A model generated the notes under the pieces. It saw only the letters and a program-made list of their open reading frames with translations, ran no database searches and was not told the DNA's origin. Below, one piece after another: positions 26,640 through 35,531 of a stretch of DNA of 64,000 nucleotides. Position 1 is the first letter of the stretch. Each line of letters begins with the position of its first letter. The translations under genes were made by a program, and so were the position numbers. This DNA comes from CAWHOW01 sp963831005 (GTDB lineage Bacteria; Bacteroidota; Bacteroidia; Bacteroidales; CG2-30-32-10), in the NCBI GenBank assembly GCA_963831005.1, contig CAWHOW010000048.1, positions 1 to 64,000 on the forward strand, in the 5' to 3' direction.

Positions 26640-27379
26640 AAAATAAATTCAAATTTTTGTTGTTCAATTACATTCTCATATTGTTTGTTTAAAGCTTCAT
26701 AATTCAAGAAAGAGACCCTGTTATTATTACTTAAATCTTTAAAGGAAGAAAATTTAATTTTGTTTAAGTATTCACTTTTTCTTTTAATGTCTGCAACTAT
26801 TACCATCCTTGCGTAAAAATCTTGTAAATCATTAAATTTTAATAATGAATTTTGAATATCAGTAGAGTGTTCAACTTCAAAAAAAGAATGAGGCATATTT
26901 CTTTCATTAAACCAAATAACATCAATTGTTGAACTACGTTGAACAAGATTTGGATAGGTATATGTTGGTAAATCATTCATTGTTCTGATGTCAGCTAATT
27001 TAGTATTTAAAAGAAAACGATTCTTGTCTTGGTGAGGAACAAATGTTTTCAAACCTTTTAAATTCCCAATTGTTAAAAGTAGCCCTTGAAAATATGAATG
27101 ATTAAACTCAATAACCTCTTTATCGTTCTTGTTCTTTTCAGTTTCTTGAATAATACCTTTACTTTCCAATGATTTTTTATAACTCAACAAACCATAAAGC
27201 CCTGGCTTTATTCTATAAATATTTTTATCCAATTGAACAATTCTTCTTACGCTGGCAAATGGTGTTTTAGTGTTCCATTTACAATTTGTTATTTTAAAAA
27301 CTTCTTGGTTTAATTGTCCAAGAGTGGCTACACCACCTAATTTTTCCAATGCAAGAATTACAGCTTCATTTTGTTTCAT
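26636..27379 (-). CDS. Putative type II restriction endonuclease with N-terminal HARE-HTH-like winged helix
   Basis: Residues 3-64 of this 247-aa protein resemble the HARE-HTH winged helix that often precedes restriction nucleases (EAVILALEKLGG, TKTPFASVRRIVQ, YRIKPGLYGL). The second half has a PD-(D/E)xK-like arrangement: D153 in STIDVIWF and FEVEHS with E168 and E170. The final Lys is not in the classical position. The gene starts 2 bp after the stop of the Dam-class methylase, the usual pairing for a type II system. Cutting activity and site are inferred, with GATC the first guess from the partner's family. Alternatively it is a DNA-binding nuclease-like protein without cleavage. Confidence 0.6.
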   Translation of the reverse strand: MKQNEAVILALEKLGGVATLGQLNQEVFKITNCKWNTKTPFASVRRIVQLDKNIYRIKPGLYGLLSYKKSLESKGIIQETEKNKNDKEVIEFNHSYFQGLLLTIGNLKGLKTFVPHQDKNRFLLNTKLADIRTMNDLPTYTYPNLVQRSSTIDVIWFNERNMPHSFFEVEHSTDIQNSLLKFNDLQDFYARMVIVADIKRKSEYLNKIKFSSFKDLSNNNRVSFLNYEALNKQYENVIEQQKFEFIL

Positions 27380-27381
27380 TT

Positions 27382-28278
27382 TTATACAGCAATTTTATAA
27401 CTATTTAATTCACCTCTTTTATCAGCATTAGCATTTATATTTCTTCTCGCTTTAACTCGTGAAATTATAAAATCAGAATATATATCATCAAAGAAATTAT
27501 CATTCTTATCTTTCCCTTTAACGTCAGAATTACTAAGCATCCATTTATGTCCTTTTGTTTCTACTTCCTTACAAAAGTTTCTTAGTCTTATTTGTTCATC
27601 ATCATTAAACTCATCCTTTGCATAAGAATTAAAACTGGATGTTTCGCTTAAAGGTTTATATGGCGGGTCAAAATAGAAGAATGTATTTTTATCAGTATAA
27701 ATTAATGTCTGTTCAAAGTCACCACATAGTATTTCAACTTTCTGCAATGCTTCATTAACAGCCAATATATTTTCCTTATCACAAATCATAGGCTTCTTGT
27801 ACGAACCAATCGGAACATTGAATAAATTGCTTCTATTTACTCTATAAAGTCCATTAAAACAGGTCCTGTTCAGGAAAATAAACAATGCCGCATGAATAAC
27901 GTTATCAGTATTTCTTGAATTAAATAACTCACGTTTTAAATAGTAGTATTCACTCTTTTTTTGTAGTTCTTTTTCAAAACTATGATATTCATGTTGCAAT
28001 TCTGTCAGAACAGAAATCAATTCATTAGGATTCTCTGCAATAATTCTATATGTATTAATTAAGTCGGCATTAATATCATTTATTACAGCTTTTTCAATCT
28101 TTGGGAAATTATTAAGCATCCAAAACAAAATAGCGCCACCTCCAACGAAAGGTTCTATGTAGGTAAATTTAGTTTTTGTGATTTCCGTGGGTAATGACTT
28201 CTCAATATCATTTATTAATTGAGATTTACCTCCGGCCCATTTAATAAATGGCTTTGCTTGTAACTGTATTTCGAACAT
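27382..28278 (-). CDS. DNA adenine methylase, Dam/DpnM class
   Basis: This 298-aa class-alpha N6-adenine methyltransferase has motif X FIKWAGGKSQL at 11-21, the SAM motif FVGGGA at 44-49, the family segment LNRTCFNGLYRVN near 137-148, and catalytic DPPY at 204-207. The length is normal for Dam, M.DpnIIA and M.MboI relatives, most of which modify GATC. It is the first gene of a three-gene minus-strand operon with the putative endonuclease (2-bp gap) and a small acidic protein. A GATC-phased 21-bp array lies about 2 kb away. It protects host DNA if the partner cuts. Confidence 0.92.
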   Translation of the reverse strand: MFEIQLQAKPFIKWAGGKSQLINDIEKSLPTEITKTKFTYIEPFVGGGAILFWMLNNFPKIEKAVINDINADLINTYRIIAENPNELISVLTELQHEYHSFEKELQKKSEYYYLKRELFNSRNTDNVIHAALFIFLNRTCFNGLYRVNRSNLFNVPIGSYKKPMICDKENILAVNEALQKVEILCGDFEQTLIYTDKNTFFYFDPPYKPLSETSSFNSYAKDEFNDDEQIRLRNFCKEVETKGHKWMLSNSDVKGKDKNDNFFDDIYSDFIISRVKARRNINANADKRGELNSYKIAV

Positions 28279-28673
28279 TTTATCCAGATTATTCCAAACA
28301 AAAATAAAGTAATTTATTTATAAATTTATTTTTTATTTTTCATCAATTGCAATTCAGCAAATAAAACATGAAACATTAAGAAGTTGGCAGCAGGCAGCAG
28401 CAGTAGGCAGTAAATAGGTAATCAGTAAACAGTAATCAGTGAACGGTAATCGGTGAGCAGTAATAAAATCAGTGGCGATCAGTATTTTCAGTACCGATAG
28501 TCCCGAAGGGACTCCTATGGAGCTATCGGTATCAGCGTTCTATTAAAGGACAATCTAATAGTTGAACAAAGACAGCCCCACCGCATAAATTAATTTTATC
28601 TGAATAAAATTTAAAGGGTTATTTTATAAGAAAAAAAAGATGTATTTTTGTATTAACTAAAAAACATTCATTT
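28279..28673. other. Intergenic region with degenerate repeats between RM and toxin-antitoxin modules
   Basis: Divergent promoters for the methylase operon (minus) and the antitoxin gene (plus) must lie here. The segment near 28400-28480 is a run of degenerate AGTAATC.GTGA repeats, followed by the hairpin annotated separately. TATTTTTG at 28643-28650, 24 bp before the antitoxin ATG, fits the Bacteroidota -7 box. Confidence 0.5.
28493..28530. repeat. Nested palindromic dispersed repeat
   Basis: The outer stem ACCGATAG/CTATCGGT encloses AGTCCCGAAGGGACT and CTCCTATGGAG palindromes. Related small palindromes occur inside element B at 24.4-24.7 kb. It is a non-coding dispersed repeat. Confidence 0.7.
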
Positions 28674-28922
28674 ATGACAACTGTTGAATTAAAAAATAAT
28701 TTTCATCGTTTGATTGACAGTATCGAAAACGAAAGCCTTTTAATGAAGTTTTATGATTTGCTTCTGAGAAAAAAAGACCAAGGTGACGGGAAGCTGTTGA
28801 ATTACCTTACCAAAGAAGAACAGGAAGAATTGTTCCTGGCAGAAGAGGAAAGCGAAAATTCTTATAATGTTGTAAGTAATGAAGAACAAAAGAAAAAGCA
28901 TAAAAAATGGCTTTCCAAATAG
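28674..28922 (+). CDS. Antitoxin of a ParE/RelE-type module
   Basis: This 82-aa protein is small, charged and helical (MTTVELKNNFHRLIDSI; then a Glu-rich LTKEEQEELFLAEEESE; basic end KKKHKKWLSK). The end of the gene overlaps the toxin start by 16 bp, the classic arrangement for type II toxin-antitoxin pairs. The N-terminal segment probably binds DNA or dimerises, and the C-terminal part wraps the toxin. A TATTTTTG box lies 24 bp upstream. Identification rests mainly on context and composition. Confidence 0.8.
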   Translation: MTTVELKNNFHRLIDSIENESLLMKFYDLLLRKKDQGDGKLLNYLTKEEQEELFLAEEESENSYNVVSNEEQKKKHKKWLSK

Positions 28923-29203
28923 TCTGGTCTAAAAGAGCCGTAGATAAATTTGACAAGATTATTGATTATCTTATAAAAGAGTGGGGTGAAAGAGTTACTT
29001 CATCTTTTGTAAAAAAGGTTTACGGTTTTATTGATTTGCTTGCAGAATACCCTGAGATAGGCTCATTAGAACATGCCAAAAAAAATATTCGCGGATTTAT
29101 TCTTATAAAACAAATTTGTGTTTTTTATAAAATCAAAGAAGATACAATAATTATTTTGTCATTCTTTGATACCCGCCAGAATCCTAAAAGAAAAAGATTT
29201 TAG
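28907..29203 (+). CDS. ParE/RelE-superfamily toxin
   Basis: This 98-aa toxin has the family pattern: VWSKRAVDKFDKIIDYLIKEWGE, an F..KV..FIDLLAEYPEIGS segment, the strand IRGFILIKQICVFYKI, and a C-terminal IIILSFFDTRQNPKR. The DTRQNP end is typical of ParE-like members, which poison DNA gyrase, although RelE-like mRNA cleavage cannot be excluded. It overlaps the antitoxin gene by 16 bp. The module sits beside the restriction system in the accessory region. Confidence 0.88.
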   Translation: MAFQIVWSKRAVDKFDKIIDYLIKEWGERVTSSFVKKVYGFIDLLAEYPEIGSLEHAKKNIRGFILIKQICVFYKIKEDTIIILSFFDTRQNPKRKRF

Positions 29204-29546
29204 TTTAGCTTACCGTTTCCGAATATCCATTTGCCGATCCCTTCGCTTTGATATGTCTATTGCCTACGTCCTTCTTAAACTCCGTTAAGCAAAAAGCAAT
29301 TTCTTTCTGAGCCTCTGTGGTTTCTTTGTGTGCTTTGTGGTTAAAAATTTTCAATAACTATGAATGACAAGACTTGTCCCGCACCTAAGGCCGGGTAGTA
29401 AATGACATTTTACTAATGCCGTAATTTGCATTTAAATCTTTGAAATAATCCCTGCATATTCAAATTCTTCCATATTCACTGATTCCACAATGAAATTATT
29501 AATTGTAATTTTGCATTTCTTTATAAATGTACGCAAGAATTGAGGA
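29204..29546. other. Intergenic region upstream of hypF
   Basis: No gene is visible. A short stretch near 29360-29410 (AACTATGAATGACA ... GTAGTAAATGACA) resembles sequences at 10466-10545 in inverted orientation, suggesting a weak dispersed repeat. TAATTTTG at 29506-29513 is a candidate -7 box. Confidence 0.5.
29506..29513 (+). promoter_or_regulatory. Candidate -7 box for the hypF operon
   Basis: TAATTTTG matches TAnnTTTG, 33 bp before the hypF ATG. No convincing -33 element was found upstream, so this is only a pattern match. Confidence 0.35.
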
Positions 29547-31841
29547 ATGAAAAGTTATAAGGATGATAATAAAGTAAAAGCTGTTCTGATCACTGTGAAA
29601 GGATTGGTGCAGGGAGTTGGTTTCAGGCCTTTTATTTATCGTCTTGCAACTGGATTAAAACTTAAAGGTTCTGTTGAGAATAGGAGTGATGGTGTATTTG
29701 TCAGACTTGAAGGTACTTCAGATACAATCAAAGAATTTCAGTCATTGTTAATTGTTAAAGCTCCACCAGCATCAAATATTGAATCTGTTAAAACAGAGAG
29801 TGTAGAACCTGTATTTTGTGATGATTTTAAAATTATAAAAAGTAAAAATACTTCGGAGGAAATTACAGAAATAAGTCCAGATATTGCGGTTTGCGATGAT
29901 TGCCTGCATGACATGGAAACACAGGTACACAGGGTTGATTACCCTTTCATCAATTGTACAAATTGTGGCCCGCGCTTTACTATAATCAAAGATTTACCTT
30001 ACGACAGGGAAAAAACAACTATGAAGGAATTCCCAATGTGCGAGATTTGTTACCACGAATACACTGATATCCTTGATCGTAGGTTTCATGCACAACCTGT
30101 GGCTTGCAATAATTGCGGACCAGTATACTCTTTATTCTATAATAGAAAAGAAATAAATAATATAGGTGAAATTGTTCAATCAACTGCTGATTTGATTGAT
30201 GACGGGAAGATCATTGCAATGAAGGGACTTGGCGGGTTTCATATTGCCTGTGATGCTTTGAACGATGAGTCCGTTAATAGATTACGATTGCTTAAACATA
30301 GGGAGAGCAAGCCTTTAGCTGTTATGATGAAGGATATTGATGCTGTAAAGGAATTTGCTTTTATCAATGAGGAAGAAGAAAATGCTCTATTATCATGGAG
30401 AAGACCAATAGTTTTGTTAAAAGAAAAACATGACAAGAAGTTACCTTCATCCGTAAGCAATGGGCTTGGTACAATTGGCATCATGTTGCCTTACATGCCT
30501 TTTCATCATTTACTTTTTAAACAATTGAAAACAAATGCAATTGTTTTGACAAGCGGAAATATTTCGGATGAGCCTATAATAATAGATAATAAGGAAGCTG
30601 AGAAAAATATTAAAAAAATTTATGATGCACTCCTAGTTTATAACAGGGATATTTATAACCGAACTGATGATTCCGTTGTGTTTATTGCAAACAAAAAGGA
30701 GAGAATAATCAGGCGTTCAAGGGGCTATGTGCCGAACCCTGTGAGACTGGCTTTAGATGTGAACGGTATTTTTGCAGCAGGCGCTGAATTGAAAAATACC
30801 TTTTGTATTGGAAATGGAAGCCAGGCAATTTTAAGCCAGCATATTGGTGACTTAAAAAACCTTGAGACATTTGATTTTTATAAAGAAACTGTATCACAAT
30901 TCAAAAAACTTTTCAGGGTAAAACCTTCGCTTGCTGTTGCCGATATGCATCCTGATTATTTTTCCACTCGTTATGTTAATGAATTAAATATTCCAAAGAT
31001 ATTTGTTCAGCATCATCATGCGCATATTGCCTCCTGCATGGCTGAGCATAAGCTGGATGAAAAAGTCATTGGGGTAAGTTTTGACGGCACAGGTTATGGC
31101 GATGATGGAAACATATGGGGAGGAGAATTTTTTATTTGTGATTTGAATGAATATGATCGTATCTCTCATTTTGAGTTTATCCCAATTCCCGGAGGCGATA
31201 GAGTAGCAGATGAACCATGGCGTATGGCTGTATCATATTTGTATAAAGTTTATGGAAAGGATTTCTTGAAACTTGACCTGCCTTTTTTGAAAGATATTTC
31301 ATCTGAAAAAGTAAAACTAATTATTCATGCAATAGATAAAAAAATAAACTGTCCTCTTACATCAAGCGCTGGTCGTTTGTTTGATGCAGTATCTGCAATT
31401 GCAAACATTTGTACAGTAAATGGTTTTGAAGCGGAAGCTCCTATGCGTCTGGAATCTGTTATTGACAAAAAATGCAAAGAGCATTATGATTATAAGTTAG
31501 ATCAAACTGTTTGCTTCGACCTGACAATTAAAGGAATTGTGGAAGATGTATTAAACGATGTACATGCATCTGTTATCTCTGCAAAATTTCATAATACTAT
31601 AATTTTAGTAACTTTGGATGTTGCAAGAACAGCAAGAGAAAAATATTCTTTGAATAAAGTTGTACTGTCTGGCGGTGTTTTCCAGAATAAATATTTGCTT
31701 GAAGGAATTGAAAATAGTTTAGCTGAAAATAAATTTGAAGTGTTTACGCATTTTAAAGTTCCTTCTAACGATGGTGGTATAGCATTGGGTCAATTGGCAA
31801 TTGCTGCTAAACGAAGAAGTCTTAAAGTTTATAAAGTTTGA
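29547..31841 (+). CDS. hypF: HypF, carbamoyltransferase for hydrogenase cyanide-ligand synthesis
   Basis: This 764-aa protein converts carbamoyl phosphate to carbamoyl-AMP and transfers the carbamoyl group to the HypE C-terminal Cys, the source of the CN ligands of the Ni-Fe site. Domains in order: acylphosphatase (VQGVGFRPFIYRL near 22-34), two zinc-finger motifs (CDDC...CTNCGPRF and CEIC...CNNCGP, about 115-195), a YrdC-like domain (about 205-390) and a Kae1-like domain with metal-binding HHHAH near 490 and SGGVFQNKYL near the end. Length is normal. It heads a cluster with an S23-type gene, hypC and hypD. The hydrogenase it serves is presumably the Mvh-type enzyme at 15.5-18 kb. Confidence 0.96.
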   Translation: MKSYKDDNKVKAVLITVKGLVQGVGFRPFIYRLATGLKLKGSVENRSDGVFVRLEGTSDTIKEFQSLLIVKAPPASNIESVKTESVEPVFCDDFKIIKSKNTSEEITEISPDIAVCDDCLHDMETQVHRVDYPFINCTNCGPRFTIIKDLPYDREKTTMKEFPMCEICYHEYTDILDRRFHAQPVACNNCGPVYSLFYNRKEINNIGEIVQSTADLIDDGKIIAMKGLGGFHIACDALNDESVNRLRLLKHRESKPLAVMMKDIDAVKEFAFINEEEENALLSWRRPIVLLKEKHDKKLPSSVSNGLGTIGIMLPYMPFHHLLFKQLKTNAIVLTSGNISDEPIIIDNKEAEKNIKKIYDALLVYNRDIYNRTDDSVVFIANKKERIIRRSRGYVPNPVRLALDVNGIFAAGAELKNTFCIGNGSQAILSQHIGDLKNLETFDFYKETVSQFKKLFRVKPSLAVADMHPDYFSTRYVNELNIPKIFVQHHHAHIASCMAEHKLDEKVIGVSFDGTGYGDDGNIWGGEFFICDLNEYDRISHFEFIPIPGGDRVADEPWRMAVSYLYKVYGKDFLKLDLPFLKDISSEKVKLIIHAIDKKINCPLTSSAGRLFDAVSAIANICTVNGFEAEAPMRLESVIDKKCKEHYDYKLDQTVCFDLTIKGIVEDVLNDVHASVISAKFHNTIILVTLDVARTAREKYSLNKVVLSGGVFQNKYLLEGIENSLAENKFEVFTHFKVPSNDGGIALGQLAIAAKRRSLKVYKV

Positions 31842-31876
31842 AGGTTCGTAAAGTTTGAAAGTAAAAAGAGTGATTA

Positions 31877-32221
31877 ATGAAATTTGATACGTTTGAAGAA
31901 ATAATAGCGTGGCAAAAGGCTCAGGAATTAGCTTTGCATATTTATGAACTAACCAAAGGTAATAAGGACTATGGCTTTGTTGACCAGATAAGAAGGGCTA
32001 CAATCTCAATAAGTAATAATATTGCAGAAGGATTTGAAAGAAAAAGTAATAAAGAATTTATGCAATTTTTATTCATAGCAAAAGGTAGCGCTGGAGAAGT
32101 TAGAAGCATGCTATATTTAGCAAAAGAATTAAAATATTTACAATCAGATAAATTTGAATTATGCAATGATAAGGTGTTATCCATATCAAAAATGATTTCG
32201 GGCCTGATCAAAACTTTATAA
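31877..32221 (+). CDS. Four-helix bundle protein (S23 / 23S rRNA intervening-sequence family)
   Basis: This 114-aa protein has family hallmarks: EIIAWQKAQELALHIY, GFVDQIRRATISISNNIAEG and the later FIAKGSAGEVRSMLYLAKEL. Members form pentameric four-helix bundles. They were first found inside 23S rRNA intervening sequences but are very common as stand-alone genes in Bacteroidota, with unknown function. Here it is inserted between hypF (35-bp gap) and hypC (47-bp gap) and is surely on the same transcript. There is no obvious link to hydrogenase maturation, so it may be a passenger. Confidence 0.92.
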   Translation: MKFDTFEEIIAWQKAQELALHIYELTKGNKDYGFVDQIRRATISISNNIAEGFERKSNKEFMQFLFIAKGSAGEVRSMLYLAKELKYLQSDKFELCNDKVLSISKMISGLIKTL

Positions 32222-32268
32222 AGTCATTTACTTTATAAACATTATAAACTTTTTAACTTTTAACTAAT

Positions 32269-32517
32269 ATGTGTCTTAGTATTCCTGCAGAAATAATGTC
32301 AATAGAGGGGCAAATGGCCAAAGTTTCAATTGGAGGGACAATAGTTAATGCAAGTCTGCAACTATTGGAAAACCCAAAAATAGGAGAATATGTTCTTCTG
32401 CATTCCGGTTTTGCCATTGAAAGATTAAGTAAAGATGAAGCTGACGAAACCTTACGACTGTTTAAAGAGCTCGGCGAAATTAATGACCAATTAAATGCTG
32501 AGGACTCCAAACTTTAA
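32269..32517 (+). CDS. hypC: HypC hydrogenase maturation chaperone
   Basis: This 82-aa protein starts with MCLSIPAEI. Cys2 is essential because it carries the Fe(CN)2CO unit together with HypD and delivers it to the large-subunit precursor. The remainder (ANVSIGGTIVNASLQLL-like strands, GEYVLLHSGFAIERL) is typical of the HypC/HupF fold. It lies 11 bp upstream of hypD and is followed by it on the same transcript. Only one HypC homologue is seen in the window. Confidence 0.95.
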   Translation: MCLSIPAEIMSIEGQMAKVSIGGTIVNASLQLLENPKIGEYVLLHSGFAIERLSKDEADETLRLFKELGEINDQLNAEDSKL

Positions 32518-32528
32518 ATTCACAGTTA

Positions 32529-33614
32529 ATGAAATATATTGACGAATACCGCGATAAATCAATTGTCCTGCAATTGGTAAAGAATATTAAAGCGATCTCA
32601 AGGAAAGAAATCAGGCTGATGGAAGTCTGTGGCGGGCATACCATGTCTATTCAGAAATTTGGCATACCAGTATTGCTTCCTGAAAATATACATCTTGTTT
32701 CAGGTCCCGGTTGTCCGGTTTGTGTTTCAAGTAAAAAGTTTATAGATCAGGCAATCGTTTATGCTGGGATGAAAGATATCATCATCACAACTTTTGGAGA
32801 TTTAATAAGAGTGCCTGGTTCATCTTCATCGCTTGAAAAAGAAAAAGCAAAAGGTGCTGATATACGAATAGTCTATTCGCCATTGATGGCAATAGAAATT
32901 GCAAAACAGAATCCTAATAAAAAGATAGTTTTTCTAGGAATCGGTTTTGAAACCACATCGCCTACAAGTGCTGCTGCTATTGTGAATGCATACAATGAAA
33001 AAGTAAATAATTTTTTTCTTTTCAGTTCACATAAAATTATGCCACCAGCTATGGCCGCATTGATTGATGAAGGAGTTACTATTAACGGATATATATGCCC
33101 CGGTCATGTTAGCACTATAACAGGGTCACACATATATGAACCCATAGCTGCAAAGTATAATTTAGGTTGTGTGATTGCAGGTTTCGAACCTACTGATATT
33201 TTACAAAGCATTTTTATGCTGGTGAAGCAATTTGAAGAAGGTGTAGCAAAAGTTGAGATTCAGTATTCGAGAGTGGTAAAGCCTGAAGGCAATGTGAAAG
33301 CTCAAGAGTATTTAAAGGAGGTATTTGAATTGCGCAATGAATGGTGGCGTGGATTGGGAACGATTCCTAATAGTGGCATGATGATAAAGGAAAAGTACAG
33401 TATGCATGATGCCGAGAAGATGATACCTGTTACTGTTCCCGAACCTGAAGAACCTAAAGGATGCATTTGTGGCGAAATATTAAAAGGATTAAAGAGCCCT
33501 AAAGATTGTAAATTGTTTGGCAAGGTATGCAATCCATCTGATCCAATCGGAGCCTGTATGGTTTCAAGTGAAGGCGCTTGCCAGGCATTTTATAAATATG
33601 CAAGAGTAAAATAG
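32529..33614 (+). CDS. hypD: HypD, Fe(CN)2CO assembly scaffold
   Basis: This 361-aa iron-sulfur protein is the site where the Fe(CN)2CO moiety is assembled with HypC. Motifs visible: MEVCGGHTMSIQKFG near 35-50, SGPGCPVCVSSKKFID near 58-75, GFETTSPTSAAA near 140, GYICPGHVSTI near 185, and a Cys-rich C-terminal half (GCICGEILKG, CKLFGKVCNP, GACMVSSEGAC) that binds the [4Fe-4S] cluster. It follows hypC by 11 bp. hypE, hypA and hypB are not next to it but about 29 kb downstream. Confidence 0.96.
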   Translation: MKYIDEYRDKSIVLQLVKNIKAISRKEIRLMEVCGGHTMSIQKFGIPVLLPENIHLVSGPGCPVCVSSKKFIDQAIVYAGMKDIIITTFGDLIRVPGSSSSLEKEKAKGADIRIVYSPLMAIEIAKQNPNKKIVFLGIGFETTSPTSAAAIVNAYNEKVNNFFLFSSHKIMPPAMAALIDEGVTINGYICPGHVSTITGSHIYEPIAAKYNLGCVIAGFEPTDILQSIFMLVKQFEEGVAKVEIQYSRVVKPEGNVKAQEYLKEVFELRNEWWRGLGTIPNSGMMIKEKYSMHDAEKMIPVTVPEPEEPKGCICGEILKGLKSPKDCKLFGKVCNPSDPIGACMVSSEGACQAFYKYARVK

Positions 33615-33628
33615 AATTCCTATTATAA

Positions 33629-34315
33629 ATGGATCAACTTCAAACAACAGCAAAAAGATCGACCATTATCATTGGAATGTTCTTGTCATTTGCATTAATC
33701 CTGTTTGCTGTTTTATTTTTCACTCCTTTATTGAAGCTTACTAATATCAGTATTGATAATATTTTTTTCTTATCAAGGCTATTTATCTGGTTAAGCCTGA
33801 TCTTAATTTATATCTATGTCGCTAAGGTTGAAAAGCAAAAGTTTTTATTATGGAGTGATAAAAAATATTCATTTTTATATTACCTCGTTTCAATCATCCT
33901 GATAATGTTGGCAATGGTTTTCGCAATGCTCATTACAAGTTTGATTGTGAAACTATGCGGCTTTAATATAGCCAGTAATAAGCTGAATGAAGTTGCTCAG
34001 ATTCTGCATAGCAATAAATTGTTACTTGTTTTTACTGCTTTAACTGCAGGCATTACTGAGGAATTAATTTTCAGGGGATATTTATTGTCAAGACTGCAGA
34101 CTCTTTTCGCGAATAAATATTTATCAATAATTATTTCGGCTATTCTTTTTGGGATAGTACATATTAGTTTTGGGACCATTCATCAAATAATAGGCCCTAT
34201 ATTCATCGGACTTATCTTAGCTTTTCATTACCAGAAATACAGAAATATAAAAATTTTGATTATAACTCATTTTTTGTGGGACCTCGTAACAATTATGCTT
34301 CTCAAGGTTCATTAA
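33629..34315 (+). CDS. CPBP-family intramembrane metalloprotease (CAAX-protease-like)
   Basis: This 228-aa protein has about six membrane helices. The catalytic motifs of the CPBP/Rce1 family are visible: the EExxxR motif in ITEELIFRGYLLSRL, FGIVHISFG providing a His, and a final His in ITHFLWDLV. Bacterial members often process small peptides or serve in bacteriocin self-immunity, and the substrate here is unknown. It starts 14 bp after hypD and may be carried on the same transcript, although no role in hydrogenase maturation is known for this family. Confidence 0.85.
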   Translation: MDQLQTTAKRSTIIIGMFLSFALILFAVLFFTPLLKLTNISIDNIFFLSRLFIWLSLILIYIYVAKVEKQKFLLWSDKKYSFLYYLVSIILIMLAMVFAMLITSLIVKLCGFNIASNKLNEVAQILHSNKLLLVFTALTAGITEELIFRGYLLSRLQTLFANKYLSIIISAILFGIVHISFGTIHQIIGPIFIGLILAFHYQKYRNIKILIITHFLWDLVTIMLLKVH

Positions 34316-34377
34316 TTAGATATACTTAGGAGTGCTCACGACAGTTAATTATTTAAATTTTGTTTCCTAAAAATTTC

Positions 34378-35352
34378 ATGCTTCCAAAAAAGAAAGAACA
34401 TCCTAAAGAAAAATCACGTTTACATCCGCGAAACAGGCATCGTGAACGCTACGATTTCAAACTGCTTATTGAGAGTAGTCCTGAATTGGCTCAGTTTGTA
34501 AAGCTGAATATTTACAATGATGAATCAATTGATTTTTTTAACCCTGATGCAGTAAAGGCATTGAACAAAGCCTTGCTGAAACATTATTACGATATAGCTA
34601 TTTGGGATATTCCTGAAGGTTATTTATGCCCACCAATACCAGGAAGGGCAGATTATATACATTATTTAGCCGACCTGCTGTGCAGTAATAATTATGGTAA
34701 AATGCCTGCAGGTGAAAAGATAAAATGCCTTGACATTGGCGTTGGCGCCAATTGCGTTTATCCAATCATCGGGATAAAAGAATATGGCTGGTCATTTGTT
34801 GGCACCGATATTGATACAGTTGCTATTGACAATGCAAATAAAATTATTGAAACTAATCCTGTTCTACAGGGAAAGTTAGAAGTCAGGATACAGGAGAAAA
34901 CCGCTGATATATTTTTCGGAGTGATTCAGAAAGATGAAGTCTTTGATCTGACAGTATGCAACCCTCCTTTTCATGCTTCCTTTGCCGAAGCCAAAGCAAG
35001 TACCCTAAAAAAATTAAATAATTTAAGTGAAGAAAGAGTCACTGAACCCATAATGAACTTTGGAGGAAAGAATACTGAGTTATGGTGTAAAGGTGGTGAG
35101 CAAAGATTTGTTCGCGACATGATACGTCAGAGCAAATTCTTTGCAGATTCTTGTTTATGGTTTTCCACTTCTATTTCAAAACAATCACATTTAAGAAGTG
35201 CTAACGAAGCTTTAAAAAAGGCAGAGGCTGTTGAAATAAAGATCATACCCATAGGGCAGGGAAATAAATCGGGCCGTATTGTTGCCTGGACATTCTTCAA
35301 TGCTGAACAAAAGAAGAACTGGATAGTAACAAGGTGGAAAGAAAAAGTCTAA
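34378..35352 (+). CDS. rlmF: RlmF, 23S rRNA adenine-1618 N6-methyltransferase
   Basis: This 324-aa protein matches RlmF (YbiN): a basic N-terminus with HPRNRHRERYDF, then NDESIDFFNPDAVKALNKALL, WDIPEGYLCPPIPGRADYIHYLADLL, the SAM motif CLDIGVGANCVYPIIG, and the catalytic NPPFH for adenine N6 methylation. I start at the ATG at 34378. An upstream in-frame TTG at 34360 is possible but less convincing. It acts on ribosomal RNA in the cytoplasm and is a housekeeping gene unrelated to its hydrogenase neighbours. Confidence 0.93.
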   Translation: MLPKKKEHPKEKSRLHPRNRHRERYDFKLLIESSPELAQFVKLNIYNDESIDFFNPDAVKALNKALLKHYYDIAIWDIPEGYLCPPIPGRADYIHYLADLLCSNNYGKMPAGEKIKCLDIGVGANCVYPIIGIKEYGWSFVGTDIDTVAIDNANKIIETNPVLQGKLEVRIQEKTADIFFGVIQKDEVFDLTVCNPPFHASFAEAKASTLKKLNNLSEERVTEPIMNFGGKNTELWCKGGEQRFVRDMIRQSKFFADSCLWFSTSISKQSHLRSANEALKKAEAVEIKIIPIGQGNKSGRIVAWTFFNAEQKKNWIVTRWKEKV

Positions 35353-35531
35353 TATTTCATGTCTAGAGATTTATTTTCAAATACTAATCATAGTTAGAAA
35401 CTACTAAATCATTCTATCCTGTCATTCAGCGATTCCCTGCTTTATTTAAAGTGTTATTTGCCGATTTTAACGATTTTTTAATTTTAATGTCAGCTTTTTT
35501 AAATTCCTTTGCGCCATATTTAGATTGAATA

